From Chitiniphilus shinanonensis DSM 23277 (GTDB lineage Bacteria; Pseudomonadota; Gammaproteobacteria; Burkholderiales; Chitinibacteraceae): a stretch of DNA of 64,000 nucleotides. The DNA lies in contig NZ_KB895335.1 in NCBI RefSeq assembly GCF_000374805.1, positions 124,001 through 188,000 of the forward strand. Reading direction: 5' to 3'. Position 1 is the stretch's first letter, and each line of letters begins with the position of its first letter. Below the pieces are notes generated by a model. That model was not told where the DNA came from. It saw only the letters and a program-made list of their open reading frames with translations, and searched no databases. Made by a program: the position numbers and the translations under genes. Positions 1-8,707 of this stretch are shown here, in pieces.

Positions 1-143
1 ACGATCTCGCCGTTCTTCACGTATTCCATCGGCACTTGCATCTTGCCGCGCACGGCCACCACCAGATAAGGCGTGAAGCCGTGATCGGAGCACCACTCGT
101 GGATGGCCCGGATCAGATAAGGCTTGGTCGAGACGGACTGCAT
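1..143 (-). CDS. sspB: ClpXP protease specificity-enhancing factor SspB (N-terminal part)
   Basis: Cut by the window edge: about 47 N-terminal residues are visible. SspB is a ribosome-associated adaptor that delivers ssrA-tagged proteins to ClpXP. The segment carries the family's conserved start, with a KPYLIRAIHEW stretch, then TPYLVV and QVPMEYVKNGEIV, matching the E. coli SspB N-terminus. The start is supported by a strong GGAGG ribosome binding site a few bases upstream. It lies directly downstream of sspA on the same strand, the usual sspA-sspB operon order. Confidence 0.93.
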   Translation of the reverse strand, partial: MQSVSTKPYLIRAIHEWCSDHGFTPYLVVAVRGKMQVPMEYVKNGEI

Positions 144-327
144 GGGTTTCCTCCGAGAAGACTGAGGAAAGAAACGGGCGGCGCCGGGCGCGCCCGCGAT
201 CTTTCCGGCCGCAGGAAGTCGCCGGCAAGACCCAGTGAAGCACGCCGGCCACGCCCGCGAAACGCGGACGGCGCGTTCGGCCCGGCAAATGGGCCGGACG
301 CGGGCCGGATGGGTCTTGCCGCGGCGC

Positions 328-933
328 TTACTTGCGCATGGCCTTTTCGTTCGGGGTCAGCGAATCGATGAAGGCCTGGCGGCTGAACAGGCGCTCGCCG
401 TACTTCATCACCGGCGCCAGCGCCTTGGTCACTTCGATGCCGTAGTGGTCGAAGCGCCACAGCAACGGGGCGATGGCGACGTCCAGCATCGAGAACTCCT
501 CGCCCAGCATGTACTTCTGCTTGGCGAACAGCGGGGCGAGCTGGGTCAGGTTGTCGCGGATGGTGGTGCGCGCGGCTTCCAGCGCCTTCTTGTTGGCGCT
601 GCTGTCCTCCAGCGTGCGCATGTGCACGAACAGCTCGCGCTCGAAGTTGAACAGCATCAGGCGCGCGCGGGCCCGCATCACCGGGTCGGCCGGCATCAGT
701 TGCGGGTGCGGGAAGCGCTCGTCGATGTACTCGTTGATGATGTTCGACTCGTACAGTTGCAGATCGCGCTCCACCAGTACCGGCACTTCGTTGTACGGGT
801 TCATCACCGCCAGGTCTTCGGGCTTGCTGTGCACGTCGACATCGATGATCTCGAAATCCATGCCCTTTTCGAACAGTACGATGCGGCAGCGATGGCTGAA
901 CGGGCAGGAAGTGCCGGAATACAGTTTCATCAT
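328..933 (-). CDS. sspA: Stringent starvation protein A (GST-fold RNA polymerase-associated protein)
   Basis: 201 residues, close to the usual family length. SspA binds RNA polymerase and alters transcription under starvation and acid stress. An N-terminal thioredoxin-like GST domain carries CPFS at residues 10-13 where active GSTs have a catalytic residue, and the ESNII stretch of the glutathione-site region. The C-terminal half is the helical GST domain, ending near SRQAFIDSLTP. Two consecutive Met codons open the frame; the first is used here. It follows petC after a terminator-like hairpin and precedes sspB, the standard betaproteobacterial order. Confidence 0.96.
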   Translation of the reverse strand: MMKLYSGTSCPFSHRCRIVLFEKGMDFEIIDVDVHSKPEDLAVMNPYNEVPVLVERDLQLYESNIINEYIDERFPHPQLMPADPVMRARARLMLFNFERELFVHMRTLEDSSANKKALEAARTTIRDNLTQLAPLFAKQKYMLGEEFSMLDVAIAPLLWRFDHYGIEVTKALAPVMKYGERLFSRQAFIDSLTPNEKAMRK

Positions 934-1066
934 GGGTGACGGTCTCCGTTGTCAAACTCGGGAATTGCGATGGCCGCGATTCTACCAGCCGCGGGGTGCC
1001 TCAGGCCAGAAAAAGCACCACAAGTCAATGATTTTAAAAAGAAAAACAACCATCAAGCCGACAAGC

Positions 1067-1092
1067 AAAAAGGGCGCTGTCGCGCCCTTTTT
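1067..1092 (-). terminator. Rho-independent terminator between petC and sspA
   Basis: Perfect inverted repeat AAAAAGGGCGC / GCGCCCTTTTT with a 4-nt loop (stem 1067-1077 and 1082-1092). It has A/T tracts on both sides, so it could act in either direction. It lies just after the petC stop on the minus strand and most likely ends the petABC transcript. Confidence 0.8.
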
Positions 1093-1109
1093 GCCTTGCC
1101 CTCGCGTGC

Positions 1110-1892
1110 TCAGTGCACGTCGCGCCAGTATTCCTTCTTCAGGAAGTAGCTGATCGGCACCAGGATGAACAGCAGGAACAACAGCACGGCGTAGCCGATC
1201 TGTTCGCGCTTCACCTTGGCCGGTTCGCCCATGTAGACCAGGTAGTTGACCAGCTCGGCGACGCGGGTGTTGTACTCGGTCTGGTCGAAACCGCCATCGT
1301 CGGCGACGCGGGTCAGCAGGCCGGGCTTTTCCAGCTTGAGCGACGTCAGATGCTGCTCTTCCTTGCCAGTCTCGTGGTTCTTCACCGTCTCGTAGACCGG
1401 CACCTGCTGGCCTTGCAGCTCCCACAGCACGTGCGGCATGCCCACCTTGTCGAACACCAGGTTGTTCCAGCCGGTGGGGCGGGAATCATCGCGGTAGAAG
1501 GTGCGCAGGTAGGTGTAGAGCCAGTCCGCGCCACGGGCGCGGGCGATCACCGACAGGTCGGGCGGCGTGGCGCCGAACCAGGCCTTGCCGTCGGCGGCGG
1601 CCATCGACACGCGCATGGGCTCGCCGATCTTGTCGGCGGCGAACATCAGGTTGGCCTTGATCTGCGCTTCGCTCAGGCCCAGGTCCTGCAGGCGGTTGTA
1701 GCGCATCGACAGCGCACCGTGACAGGACAGGCAGTAGTTGGCGAAGGTCTGGGCGCCGCGTTGCAGCGACACCGGGTCGCGCAGCAGGTTGGGTGCGCGG
1801 TCCAGGTGCACGCCGCCTTCGGAGGCCAGGGCTGCCAGCGGTGCGAGGGCGAGCGAGGCGGCCGCCAGCCATTTCTTGATATTGGATTTCAT
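1110..1892 (-). CDS. petC: Cytochrome c1 of the cytochrome bc1 complex
   Basis: 260 residues. It is the heme-c subunit passing electrons from the Rieske centre to soluble cytochrome c. A signal peptide (residues 1-23, ending AALAS) precedes the CLSCH heme-attachment motif at 54-58. A GMPHVLWE segment supplies the likely axial Met, and one C-terminal anchor helix ends in YFLKKEYWRDVH. The open frame continues far upstream inside petB, but the ATG at 1892 is chosen because it gives a proper signal peptide and lies 11 bp after the petB stop with a GAGAGGGAA ribosome binding site. Confidence 0.96.
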   Translation of the reverse strand: MKSNIKKWLAAASLALAPLAALASEGGVHLDRAPNLLRDPVSLQRGAQTFANYCLSCHGALSMRYNRLQDLGLSEAQIKANLMFAADKIGEPMRVSMAAADGKAWFGATPPDLSVIARARGADWLYTYLRTFYRDDSRPTGWNNLVFDKVGMPHVLWELQGQQVPVYETVKNHETGKEEQHLTSLKLEKPGLLTRVADDGGFDQTEYNTRVAELVNYLVYMGEPAKVKREQIGYAVLLFLLFILVPISYFLKKEYWRDVH

Positions 1893-1903
1893 GCCATTCC
1901 CTC

Positions 1904-3256
1904 TCAGATCACCCAGGCGAACACGGCGGACAACACCAGCGTCAGCGCGAACAGGGCGAGGAAGCGCATCTGGCGCCCCAGCGTGGAATCGGTCACGCGC
2001 TCGGGCACCGGCAGCGTCTTGTCCATCTTGCTGTACCAGGGCATGCCGAAGAAGAACGCGAAGTACACCACCGACAGGATCTGCGACACGATAGTGCGCA
2101 GGTTGGTCGGCGGCAGCGCGCCCAGGATGCCCAGGCCGATGAAGGCGATGATGAACAGCACCAGCGCGGTCTTGTAGATCGGACCGCGATAGCGGATCGA
2201 CTTGACCGGGCTGCGATCCAGCCACGGCAGGAAGGCGATCACCACCACGGCGGCGCCCATCGCCAACACCCCCCACACCTGGGTGCCGAGGAACGACGGC
2301 ACGGCGCGCAGGATGGCGTAGAACGGCGTGAAGTACCACACCGGCGCAATGTGCGGCGGGGTCTTCAGCGGATCGGCCGGGATGAAGTTGTTGTCTTCGA
2401 GGAAGTAGCCGAACACATTGGGGAAGAAGAACACCACCAGCGAGAACACCACCAGGAAGACGGCCACGCCCAGGATGTCCTTCACCGTGTAGTACGGGTG
2501 GAACGGGATGCCGTCGAGCGGGATGCCGGTCTTCGGATCTTTAAGCTTCTTGATCTCGACGCCGTCCGGGTTGTTGGAACCCACTTCGTGCAGCGCCACC
2601 AGGTGGGCGACCACCAGGGCCAGCAGCACCAGCGGCACGGCGATCACGTGCAGCGCGAAGAAGCGGTTCAGCGTGGCGTCGGATACGACGAAGTCGCCGC
2701 GGATGAACACCGACAGATCCGGGCCGATCACCGGGATCGACGCGAACAGGTTCACGATCACCTGGGCGCCCCAGAACGACATCTGGCCCCACGGCAGCAG
2801 GTAGCCCAGGAAGGCTTCGGCCATCAGGATCAGGAACACCAGCGTGCCGAACACCCACACCAGCTCGCGCGGCTTCTGGTACGAGCCGTAGATCAGGCCG
2901 CGGAACATGTGCAGGTAGACCACGACGAAGAACATCGAGGCGCCGGTGGAGTGCATGTAGCGGATGATCCAGCCGCCCGCCACGTCGCGCATGATGTACT
3001 CGACCGAGGCGAACGCGACCGAGACATTGGTGCCCGGGATCAGCGAGCCGTCCGGCTTGTAGTTCATCGTCAGGAAGATGCCGGTGACGATCTGGATCAC
3101 CAGCACCAGCAAGGCCAGCGAACCGAAGAAGTACCAGAAGTTGAAGTTCTTCGGTGCGTAGTATTCGGAGACGTGTGCCTTCCAGGTGGCGGTCAGCGGG
3201 AAACGGTCATCGACCCAGTCGAGAACCTGTTGGCCGACATTTTGTAGTTTGCTCAT
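1904..3256 (-). CDS. petB: Cytochrome b of the cytochrome bc1 complex
   Basis: 450 residues, inner-membrane quinol-oxidising subunit holding hemes bL and bH. The four heme ligands appear to be His102, His116, His203 and His218. The Qo-site loop reads PVWY (about 305-308) instead of the mitochondrial PEWY, a variant known from beta- and gammaproteobacteria. An extra C-terminal helix pair follows. Second gene of petA-petB-petC; the 11-bp spacings indicate one transcript. Confidence 0.97.
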   Translation of the reverse strand: MSKLQNVGQQVLDWVDDRFPLTATWKAHVSEYYAPKNFNFWYFFGSLALLVLVIQIVTGIFLTMNYKPDGSLIPGTNVSVAFASVEYIMRDVAGGWIIRYMHSTGASMFFVVVYLHMFRGLIYGSYQKPRELVWVFGTLVFLILMAEAFLGYLLPWGQMSFWGAQVIVNLFASIPVIGPDLSVFIRGDFVVSDATLNRFFALHVIAVPLVLLALVVAHLVALHEVGSNNPDGVEIKKLKDPKTGIPLDGIPFHPYYTVKDILGVAVFLVVFSLVVFFFPNVFGYFLEDNNFIPADPLKTPPHIAPVWYFTPFYAILRAVPSFLGTQVWGVLAMGAAVVVIAFLPWLDRSPVKSIRYRGPIYKTALVLFIIAFIGLGILGALPPTNLRTIVSQILSVVYFAFFFGMPWYSKMDKTLPVPERVTDSTLGRQMRFLALFALTLVLSAVFAWVI

Positions 3257-3267
3257 GGTTCAGCCTC

Positions 3268-3858
3268 TTACTGGTCTTCGCCGATCAGCAGCATGGAATC
3301 GCCATCGCCGAAGAACTTGTGCGGCGGGATGACGAGGTTGGTCGGCGCGGGCACGCCGGAGAACACGCGACCAGCCAGATCGAACTTCGAGCCATGACAG
3401 GGGCAATAGAAGCCGCCCAGCCATTCCGGGCCCAGGTCGGCCGGGGCCAGTTCGGGACGGAAGGTCGGCGAACAGCCCAAGTGGGTACAGACGCCGACGG
3501 CAACCCAGATGTCCGGCTTGCGGGAGCGGCCTTCGTTCTGGCAGTAGGCGGGCTGGTCGCTGGACTTCGATTGCGGATCGACCAGCTTGGGGTCGTTCTT
3601 CGGCAGGTTGGCGACCATCTCGGGGGTGCGTTTGACCACCCATACCGGTTTGCCGCGCCACTCGACGTCGATTTTCTGGCCGGGCTCGAGCTTACTGATG
3701 TTCACTTCGGCCGGGGCACCGGCGGCCTTGGCGCGCTCGGAAGGGAAGAAGCTTGCAATGAACGGCGTCGCCACGCCGGCCACGGCCACGGCACCCGCGC
3801 CGCTCGCCGCAACGAGCAAGAAGCGCCGTTTGCTGTTATCAACCTGCTGGTCACTCAT
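3268..3858 (-). CDS. petA: Ubiquinol-cytochrome c reductase Rieske iron-sulfur subunit
   Basis: 196 residues. It takes the first electron from ubiquinol in the bc1 complex. The N-terminus has a twin-Arg pair followed by a hydrophobic helix (about 11-38), the usual Tat-type uncleaved anchor. The 2Fe-2S ligands are in CTHLGC (124-129) and CPCHGS (152-157). It is the first gene of the operon, 11 bp ahead of petB, with a possible promoter just upstream. Confidence 0.97.
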   Translation of the reverse strand: MSDQQVDNSKRRFLLVAASGAGAVAVAGVATPFIASFFPSERAKAAGAPAEVNISKLEPGQKIDVEWRGKPVWVVKRTPEMVANLPKNDPKLVDPQSKSSDQPAYCQNEGRSRKPDIWVAVGVCTHLGCSPTFRPELAPADLGPEWLGGFYCPCHGSKFDLAGRVFSGVPAPTNLVIPPHKFFGDGDSMLLIGEDQ

Positions 3859-3901
3859 TGATCCAATCCCTGAAGATGGAAGTTCTGGCTAAAACTGGCG
3901 A

Positions 3902-3930
3902 ATTCTAACCGAGCATGCGGGGAACTGAAA
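3902..3930 (-). promoter_or_regulatory. Candidate sigma-70 promoter of petABC
   Basis: On the minus strand, a -35-like TTTCAG (3930-3925) and a -10 TAGAAT (3907-3902) are separated by 17 bp, giving a leader of about 40 nt before petA. The -35 is weak; it is supported by spacing and position only. Confidence 0.4.
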
Positions 3931-4028
3931 GCCGGACGCTATGTCTCGCGCTACGGCCCCCTAACACGAGCACTTCGGGCTGGAGTAGCCGTTTCGTCAA
4001 GGTTGCATCAGGCCGCACGCTACCCAGC

Positions 4029-4049
4029 AAAAGGGCCGCATCGCGGCCC
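4029..4049 (-). terminator. Terminator after the lipoprotein gene
   Basis: Stem GGGCCGC / GCGGCCC (4033-4039 and 4043-4049) with a 3-nt loop. It is followed on the minus strand by TTTT and lies 14 bp past the stop of the lipoprotein gene. Confidence 0.65.
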
Positions 4050-4062
4050 CCGAAGGAAACAG

Positions 4063-4578
4063 TCAGCGCCAGGCGCCGCCGGACTGGGTATAACGCGTCA
4101 GCTCAGTGCCCAGGCGGTCGGCCACTTCGGCGGTGATGTCGGCCACCTTCTCGCGCCCGGTGCCCGGATAACTCACCTGGAACACCCGCGCCGACAGGTT
4201 GAAGCCGTTCTTGACCGGCACCAACACATAGCGGATGCGCGCCTGCGTGGGGCGCTTGGCCTTGACGATGCCGGCGACGAACTCGATGCGGGTCTTGCTG
4301 CGCGCCGCGACGGTCATCCCGCGCGAGGTGCGGTATTGCTCGATGTCGTCGAGGATGGCCTCGGCGGTGCGCCCCTCGATCAATACCGTCGGCACGGTCT
4401 TGAGCTGCTGGATCTCGGTTTCCGCCAGTGGCGGTTCGGTGGTGTCGCCGGGCGTGGCCGGCGCGCTGCCGGTGGGGCCGGCCGGCGCCGGCTTGCCGGA
4501 CGAAGGCGGCACCGTGCCGCAGGCGGATAGCAGGATGCCGGCCAGCGCGACCGTCATGAGCTTGTAGGCTGTCGTCAT
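4063..4578 (-). CDS. Small outer-membrane-type lipoprotein of unknown function
   Basis: 171 residues. The signal peptide ends in a lipobox (LLSAC, Cys at about 20), then a Pro/Gly/Thr-rich linker to about residue 50, then a folded region with an ARIRYVLVPVK strand. I do not recognise a family. The start overlaps the Nif3 stop as ATGA, so the two genes are translationally coupled, and a terminator follows immediately. Longer in-frame starts exist upstream but would bury the lipoprotein signal. Confidence 0.75.
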   Translation of the reverse strand: MTTAYKLMTVALAGILLSACGTVPPSSGKPAPAGPTGSAPATPGDTTEPPLAETEIQQLKTVPTVLIEGRTAEAILDDIEQYRTSRGMTVAARSKTRIEFVAGIVKAKRPTQARIRYVLVPVKNGFNLSARVFQVSYPGTGREKVADITAEVADRLGTELTRYTQSGGAWR

Positions 4579-5327
4579 ACGGGGTTGTCGATGTCCAGGT
4601 GAACGAGATCGAGCGCGAAACGCTCGGCAAGATGCGCGCCCAGCGCCCGCACGCCGTAGCGTTCGGTGGCATGGTGGCCGGCGGCGACGAAGGCCACGCC
4701 GGATTCGCGCGCCAGATGGGTGACGAATTCCGATGCCTCGCCGGTGACGAAGCAATCGATGTCGTGGGTCGCCAACTCGTGGAAATAGCCCTGCGCGCCG
4801 CCCGTGCACCATGCCACACGGCGCAGCGTCCGCCCAGTGTCACCGATCACCAATGGTTGTCGTTCGAGCGCCTCGGCGGCATGGGCGGCGAATTCGCCCA
4901 GCGTCAGCGGCGCGGCCGGCGCGCCGAGCCAGACCAGATCCTGGTCGCCGCAACGGCCGTCGGCCACCAGATCCAGGCGCTGCGCCAACTGGGCGTTGTT
5001 GCCCAGCGTTTCGTGCGCATCGAGCGGCAGGTGGTAGGCCAGCAGGTTGATGTCATGGGCCAGCAAAGTGCCGATGCGCGCCTTCTTGGTGCCGACCACC
5101 GGCGCGCTTTCGTTCTTCCAGAAGTAACCATGGTGAACCAGCAGCGCATCGGCGCCGGCGGCCACCGCGCCTTCCACCGCCGCCAGGCTGGCGGTCACGG
5201 CGGTTGCCAGGCGGGTGATCTCGCGCCGGCCCTCGACTTGCAGGCCGTTGGGGCAGTAGTCCTTGAAGCGGTCTATCTGTAGAAGTTGTCCGATATAATC
5301 GGTTAGTTGCTCTCTGGCTACGGCCAT
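4575..5327 (-). CDS. Nif3-like dinuclear metal center hexameric protein
   Basis: 250 residues, the usual length for the YbgI/Nif3 family, a toroidal protein with a dinuclear metal site whose substrate is still debated. Likely metal ligands are the His pair in LLVHHGYFW, the His residues of AYHLPLDAH and the GHHATERYG segment near the C-terminus. The ATG at 5327 (MAVAREQL) is preferred to upstream Mets because it gives the family-typical N-terminus. It is divergent from the DegS-like protease with only 13 bp between start codons, so the promoters must overlap coding sequence. Confidence 0.9.
   Translation of the reverse strand: MAVAREQLTDYIGQLLQIDRFKDYCPNGLQVEGRREITRLATAVTASLAAVEGAVAAGADALLVHHGYFWKNESAPVVGTKKARIGTLLAHDINLLAYHLPLDAHETLGNNAQLAQRLDLVADGRCGDQDLVWLGAPAAPLTLGEFAAHAAEALERQPLVIGDTGRTLRRVAWCTGGAQGYFHELATHDIDCFVTGEASEFVTHLARESGVAFVAAGHHATERYGVRALGAHLAERFALDLVHLDIDNPV
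5294..5299 (+). promoter_or_regulatory. Candidate -10 element for the DegS-like protease gene
   Basis: A perfect TATAAT lies 41 bp before the protease ATG, inside the 5' end of the divergent Nif3 gene. No convincing -35 is seen at 17 bp; a TTGAAG lies 25 bp upstream. It may be an activator-dependent promoter. Confidence 0.4.
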
Positions 5328-5340
5328 TGCTTTCGACCAC

Positions 5341-6495
5341 ATGAAAAAACTCTGGTTGATTTTCGCACAAACCACCACGGTCGGGCTTGCCGTATGGTTT
5401 CTGGTGGCTTTACTCCATCCCGACTGGCTGCCCGGCCGCACCGCGCCGCCGCAGGAAGTGGTCACCGTCAAGAGCAGCGAACCCCAGAGCGCGTCCGCCA
5501 GCGGCATGGCGTCGTACCGCGGCGCGGCGCACCGCGCGATGCCGGCGGTGGTAAACATCTATACCGCCAAGGAAACCAAGCTCAGCCACCCGTTGCTGAA
5601 CGATCCGGCGTTCCGCCGCTTCTTCGACGACCGCCTGGACGGCGACGAGGCGCAACGCACCTCCAGCCTGGGTTCGGGCGTGATCGTGTCGCACGACGGT
5701 TATATCGTCACCAACAACCACGTGGTCGAATCGGCCGACGAGATCCAAGTGGCGCTGGCCGATGGCCGCACCGCCGAGGCCAGGCTGATCGGCACCGATC
5801 CCGAAACCGATCTGGCGGTGATCCGTATCGAACTGCCCAACCTGCCGACGGTGGCGTTCGCCGACGACAGCCGCGCCGAGATCGGCGACGTGGTGCTGGC
5901 GATCGGCAACCCGTTCGGCGTCGGCCAGACGGTGACCATGGGCATCATCTCGGCCACCAAGCGCACCCAGCTCGGCATCAACACCTTCGAGAACTTCATC
6001 CAGACCGATGCAGCGATCAACCCCGGCAACTCCGGCGGCGCGCTGATCGACGCCCACGGCGACCTGCTGGGCATCAACACCGCCATCTACTCGCGTACCG
6101 GCGGCTCGCTGGGCATCGGCTTCGCCATTCCGGCCAGCTCGGTGAAGCAGGTGATGGAAGCGCTGATCAAGGAAGGCAGCGTGGTGCGCGGCTGGCTGGG
6201 CGTCGAGCCGCAGGACGTCACCGAGGAACTGGCCAGCTCGTTCAAGCTGAAGCAGGCGCGCGGCGCCCTGGTGGCGGGCGTGGTACGCGGCAGCCCGGCC
6301 GACACCGCCGGCCTCAAGCCGGGCGACATCGTCCTGGCCATCGGCGGCCAGGAGGTCGGCGACACACTGGCGATGCTCAACCTGATCGCCGCGCTCAAGC
6401 CGGACCAGCAGGTGGATATCCGCCTGTTCCGCGATGGCCGCGAACTGACCCTGCCGGTGAAGATCGGCAAGCGACCGACCTTCCGCCAGCCCTGA
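5341..6495 (+). CDS. DegS/AlgW-type membrane-anchored serine protease with one PDZ domain
   Basis: 384 residues. A single uncleaved N-terminal helix (about 5-26) anchors a periplasmic trypsin-like domain with triad His127 (TNNHVV), Asp157 (ETDLAV) and Ser231 (GNSGG), followed by one PDZ domain (about 275-375). One PDZ plus an anchor is the DegS/AlgW layout; DegP/DegQ have two PDZ domains and a cleaved signal. In that family the enzyme starts cleavage of an anti-sigma factor during envelope stress; this role is inferred here. A terminator follows. Confidence 0.92.
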   Translation: MKKLWLIFAQTTTVGLAVWFLVALLHPDWLPGRTAPPQEVVTVKSSEPQSASASGMASYRGAAHRAMPAVVNIYTAKETKLSHPLLNDPAFRRFFDDRLDGDEAQRTSSLGSGVIVSHDGYIVTNNHVVESADEIQVALADGRTAEARLIGTDPETDLAVIRIELPNLPTVAFADDSRAEIGDVVLAIGNPFGVGQTVTMGIISATKRTQLGINTFENFIQTDAAINPGNSGGALIDAHGDLLGINTAIYSRTGGSLGIGFAIPASSVKQVMEALIKEGSVVRGWLGVEPQDVTEELASSFKLKQARGALVAGVVRGSPADTAGLKPGDIVLAIGGQEVGDTLAMLNLIAALKPDQQVDIRLFRDGRELTLPVKIGKRPTFRQP

Positions 6496-6513
6496 GCCGC
6501 GCAGCAGCCATTG

Positions 6514-6541
6514 AAAAAGCCCCGTCGCGACGGGGCTTTTT
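6514..6541 (+). terminator. Bidirectional terminator between the protease and antiporter genes
   Basis: Stem GCCCCGT / ACGGGGC (6519-6525 and 6530-6536) with a CGCG loop, flanked by A5 on the left and T5 on the right. It sits between two convergent genes and probably serves both. Confidence 0.85.
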
Positions 6542-6562
6542 CATGTGTGAGGCGACGGTGCC

Positions 6563-8533
6563 TCAGTTGCCCTGGAGCAGCAGCATCTCGGCGGCGGCCA
6601 GCCCTTCCGGCTCGCCCAGCAATACCAGCACGTCGCCCTCGTTCAGCACGAAATCGGCGGCGGGCTGCATCGGCCGCATGTTCTTGCGGCGCAGGCTCTT
6701 CACTTCGACATGCAGCCCGGCCAGATCCAGCGCCTCGATCGGCTTGTCGATGGCTGCCGAGCCGCTCACCAGCAGCACGGTATGCAGCCGCGGCAGCGGG
6801 CGGTCGCTGTCGTCCTGATCCTCCACCGTACCGCGGAAGAAGCCGCGGAACATCTGGTAGCGCGCCTCGCGCACGCTGCGGATGCGCTTGAGCACGCGAT
6901 TGAGCGGCACGCCCAGCATCATCAGCGTGTGCGACGCCAGCATCAGGCTGCCTTCCAGGATTTCCGCCACCACCTCGGCCGCACCGGCGGCCTTGAGGGT
7001 GTCGATGTCGGTGTCGTCGTGGGTGCGCACGATCACCGGCAGTTCGGGGCGCAGCTTGTGCACCAGATCCAGGATCTTCAACGCGGAATGGGTATCGGCG
7101 TAGGTCACCACCAGCGCCCGGGCCCGCATCAGGCCGGCGGCCATCAGCACCTCGCGCTTGGCGGCATCGCCGAACACCACCGATTCACCCGCCGCGCCGG
7201 CCTCGCGCACCTTCTCCGGATCCAGGTCCAGCGCGAAGAACGGGATGTCCTCCTGATTGAGCAGGCGCGCCAGGCTCTGGCCGCTGCGGCCGTAGCCGCA
7301 CAGCACCACGTGCCCCTGGCTTTCCATGGTGCGCACGGCGATCTGGTGCAGGCTGGCCGCCATGCTCATCCACTCCGACGCGACGAAGCGCAGCACCAGC
7401 TTGTCGGAGTACTGCAACACGAACGGCGTCGCCAGCATCGACAGCACCACGCTGGCGATCATCACCTGGTTGAGCCCGGCCGGCATCAGGCCGGCGCCGG
7501 ACACCAGCGCCAGCAGCACGAAGGCGAACTCGCCGCCCTGCCCCAGCGCGAAGCCGGTGCGCAGCGCCGGGCCGGGCTGGTTGCCGAACAGGCGCGCCAG
7601 CAGGGCGATCAGCAGCACCTTGCCCGGCAGCAGGAACAGCAACGTCAGCAGCACCAGCCACCATTGGCTGGCCAGCGTGGAAAAGTCGAGGTTCATGCCG
7701 ACGGTGACGAAGAACAGCCCCAGCAGCAGATCGCGGAACGGGCGGATGTCGTCCTCCACCTGATAGCGGTACTCCGTCTCGGCGATCAGCATGCCGGCCA
7801 GGAACGCCCCCAGCGCCAGCGACAGCCCGGCCAGCTCGGTCAGCCAGGCGATGCCCAGCGTCACCAGCAGCACGTTCAGCATGAACAGCTCGCTGGAGCG
7901 CTGCTTGGCCACCAGGTTGAACCAGGGGCGCATCAGCCGCTGCCCCAGATTGAGCAGCAGCACCAGCACACAGATGATCTTGACCGCCGCCAGCCCCAGC
8001 GCCCACAGCATCTCTTCGCCGGGCCGGCCCAGCACCGGCAGCATGATCAGCAGCGGCACCACCGCCAGATCCTGGAACAACAGGATGCCGATGGCGTTCT
8101 GGCCATGCGGCGCGTTCAGCTCGGCGCGCTCGGTCAGCAGCTTGGACACCATGGCGGTGGACGACATCGCCAACGCGCCGCCCAGCGCCAGCCCCACCTT
8201 CCAGTCGTAGCCCCCGAGCAGCGCGCCGGCGCAAACCAGCAAGGCAGTGGTGACCACCTGGCTGGCACCCAGCCCGAACACGATGCGGCGCATCGCGTTG
8301 AGCTTGGCGAGATTGAATTCCAGCCCCAGGGTGAACATCAGGAACACCACGCCGAACTCCGCGAGGTGGGTGGCCTCGTCCGACGAGGCGATCAGCGCCA
8401 GCGCGTGCGGCCCGATCAGCATGCCGACCAGCAGATAGCCGAACATCGCCGGCAGCTTGGCGCTACGACAGATCACCACCATCAGGACCGCCGCGGTGAG
8501 CAGCAGCAACAGCGAGGAAAGAGGATCGGACAT
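6563..8533 (-). CDS. CPA2-family monovalent cation:proton antiporter (KefB/YbaL-like)
   Basis: 656 residues. The first 380 or so form a Na+/H+ exchanger-type membrane domain with about 12 helices. Then comes an RCK/TrkA-N Rossmann domain beginning VVLCGYGRSGQSLA, and a TrkA-C domain (about 560-650). Such proteins exchange K+ or Na+ for H+ across the inner membrane, often gated by nucleotide or glutathione conjugates. The ATG at 8533 (MSDPLSS) places the first helix near the N-terminus; the longer frame adds an unsupported polar extension. It is divergent from kdsD. Confidence 0.92.
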   Translation of the reverse strand: MSDPLSSLLLLLTAAVLMVVICRSAKLPAMFGYLLVGMLIGPHALALIASSDEATHLAEFGVVFLMFTLGLEFNLAKLNAMRRIVFGLGASQVVTTALLVCAGALLGGYDWKVGLALGGALAMSSTAMVSKLLTERAELNAPHGQNAIGILLFQDLAVVPLLIMLPVLGRPGEEMLWALGLAAVKIICVLVLLLNLGQRLMRPWFNLVAKQRSSELFMLNVLLVTLGIAWLTELAGLSLALGAFLAGMLIAETEYRYQVEDDIRPFRDLLLGLFFVTVGMNLDFSTLASQWWLVLLTLLFLLPGKVLLIALLARLFGNQPGPALRTGFALGQGGEFAFVLLALVSGAGLMPAGLNQVMIASVVLSMLATPFVLQYSDKLVLRFVASEWMSMAASLHQIAVRTMESQGHVVLCGYGRSGQSLARLLNQEDIPFFALDLDPEKVREAGAAGESVVFGDAAKREVLMAAGLMRARALVVTYADTHSALKILDLVHKLRPELPVIVRTHDDTDIDTLKAAGAAEVVAEILEGSLMLASHTLMMLGVPLNRVLKRIRSVREARYQMFRGFFRGTVEDQDDSDRPLPRLHTVLLVSGSAAIDKPIEALDLAGLHVEVKSLRRKNMRPMQPAADFVLNEGDVLVLLGEPEGLAAAEMLLLQGN

Positions 8534-8693
8534 GGAAGGGCCGTGGCGTGGGAGCGCTTCGATTATAAGGGAACGCCCCCGGCCCCGGCTGACCGGCCTC
8601 AAGCACCGCGACACCGCATTGCCGGCGTGGCGAAGCGGGCGGGTTTACTACCGCAGGATCGGTTCTTGCTAGCGGCCGCGCGCGCCGCTCTCT

Positions 8694-8699
8694 TATACT
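8694..8699 (+). promoter_or_regulatory. Possible -10 of a near-leaderless kdsD promoter
   Basis: TATACT ends 8 bp before the kdsD ATG, and no Shine-Dalgarno sequence is visible in between. If used, the mRNA would begin at or next to the start codon. Weak evidence. Confidence 0.3.
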
Positions 8700-8707
8700 T
8701 GCCGGCT

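Noticed and set aside
5341-6495. DegP/DegQ two-PDZ protease
   Set aside because: Only one PDZ domain and an uncleaved N-terminal anchor are visible, which fits DegS/AlgW.
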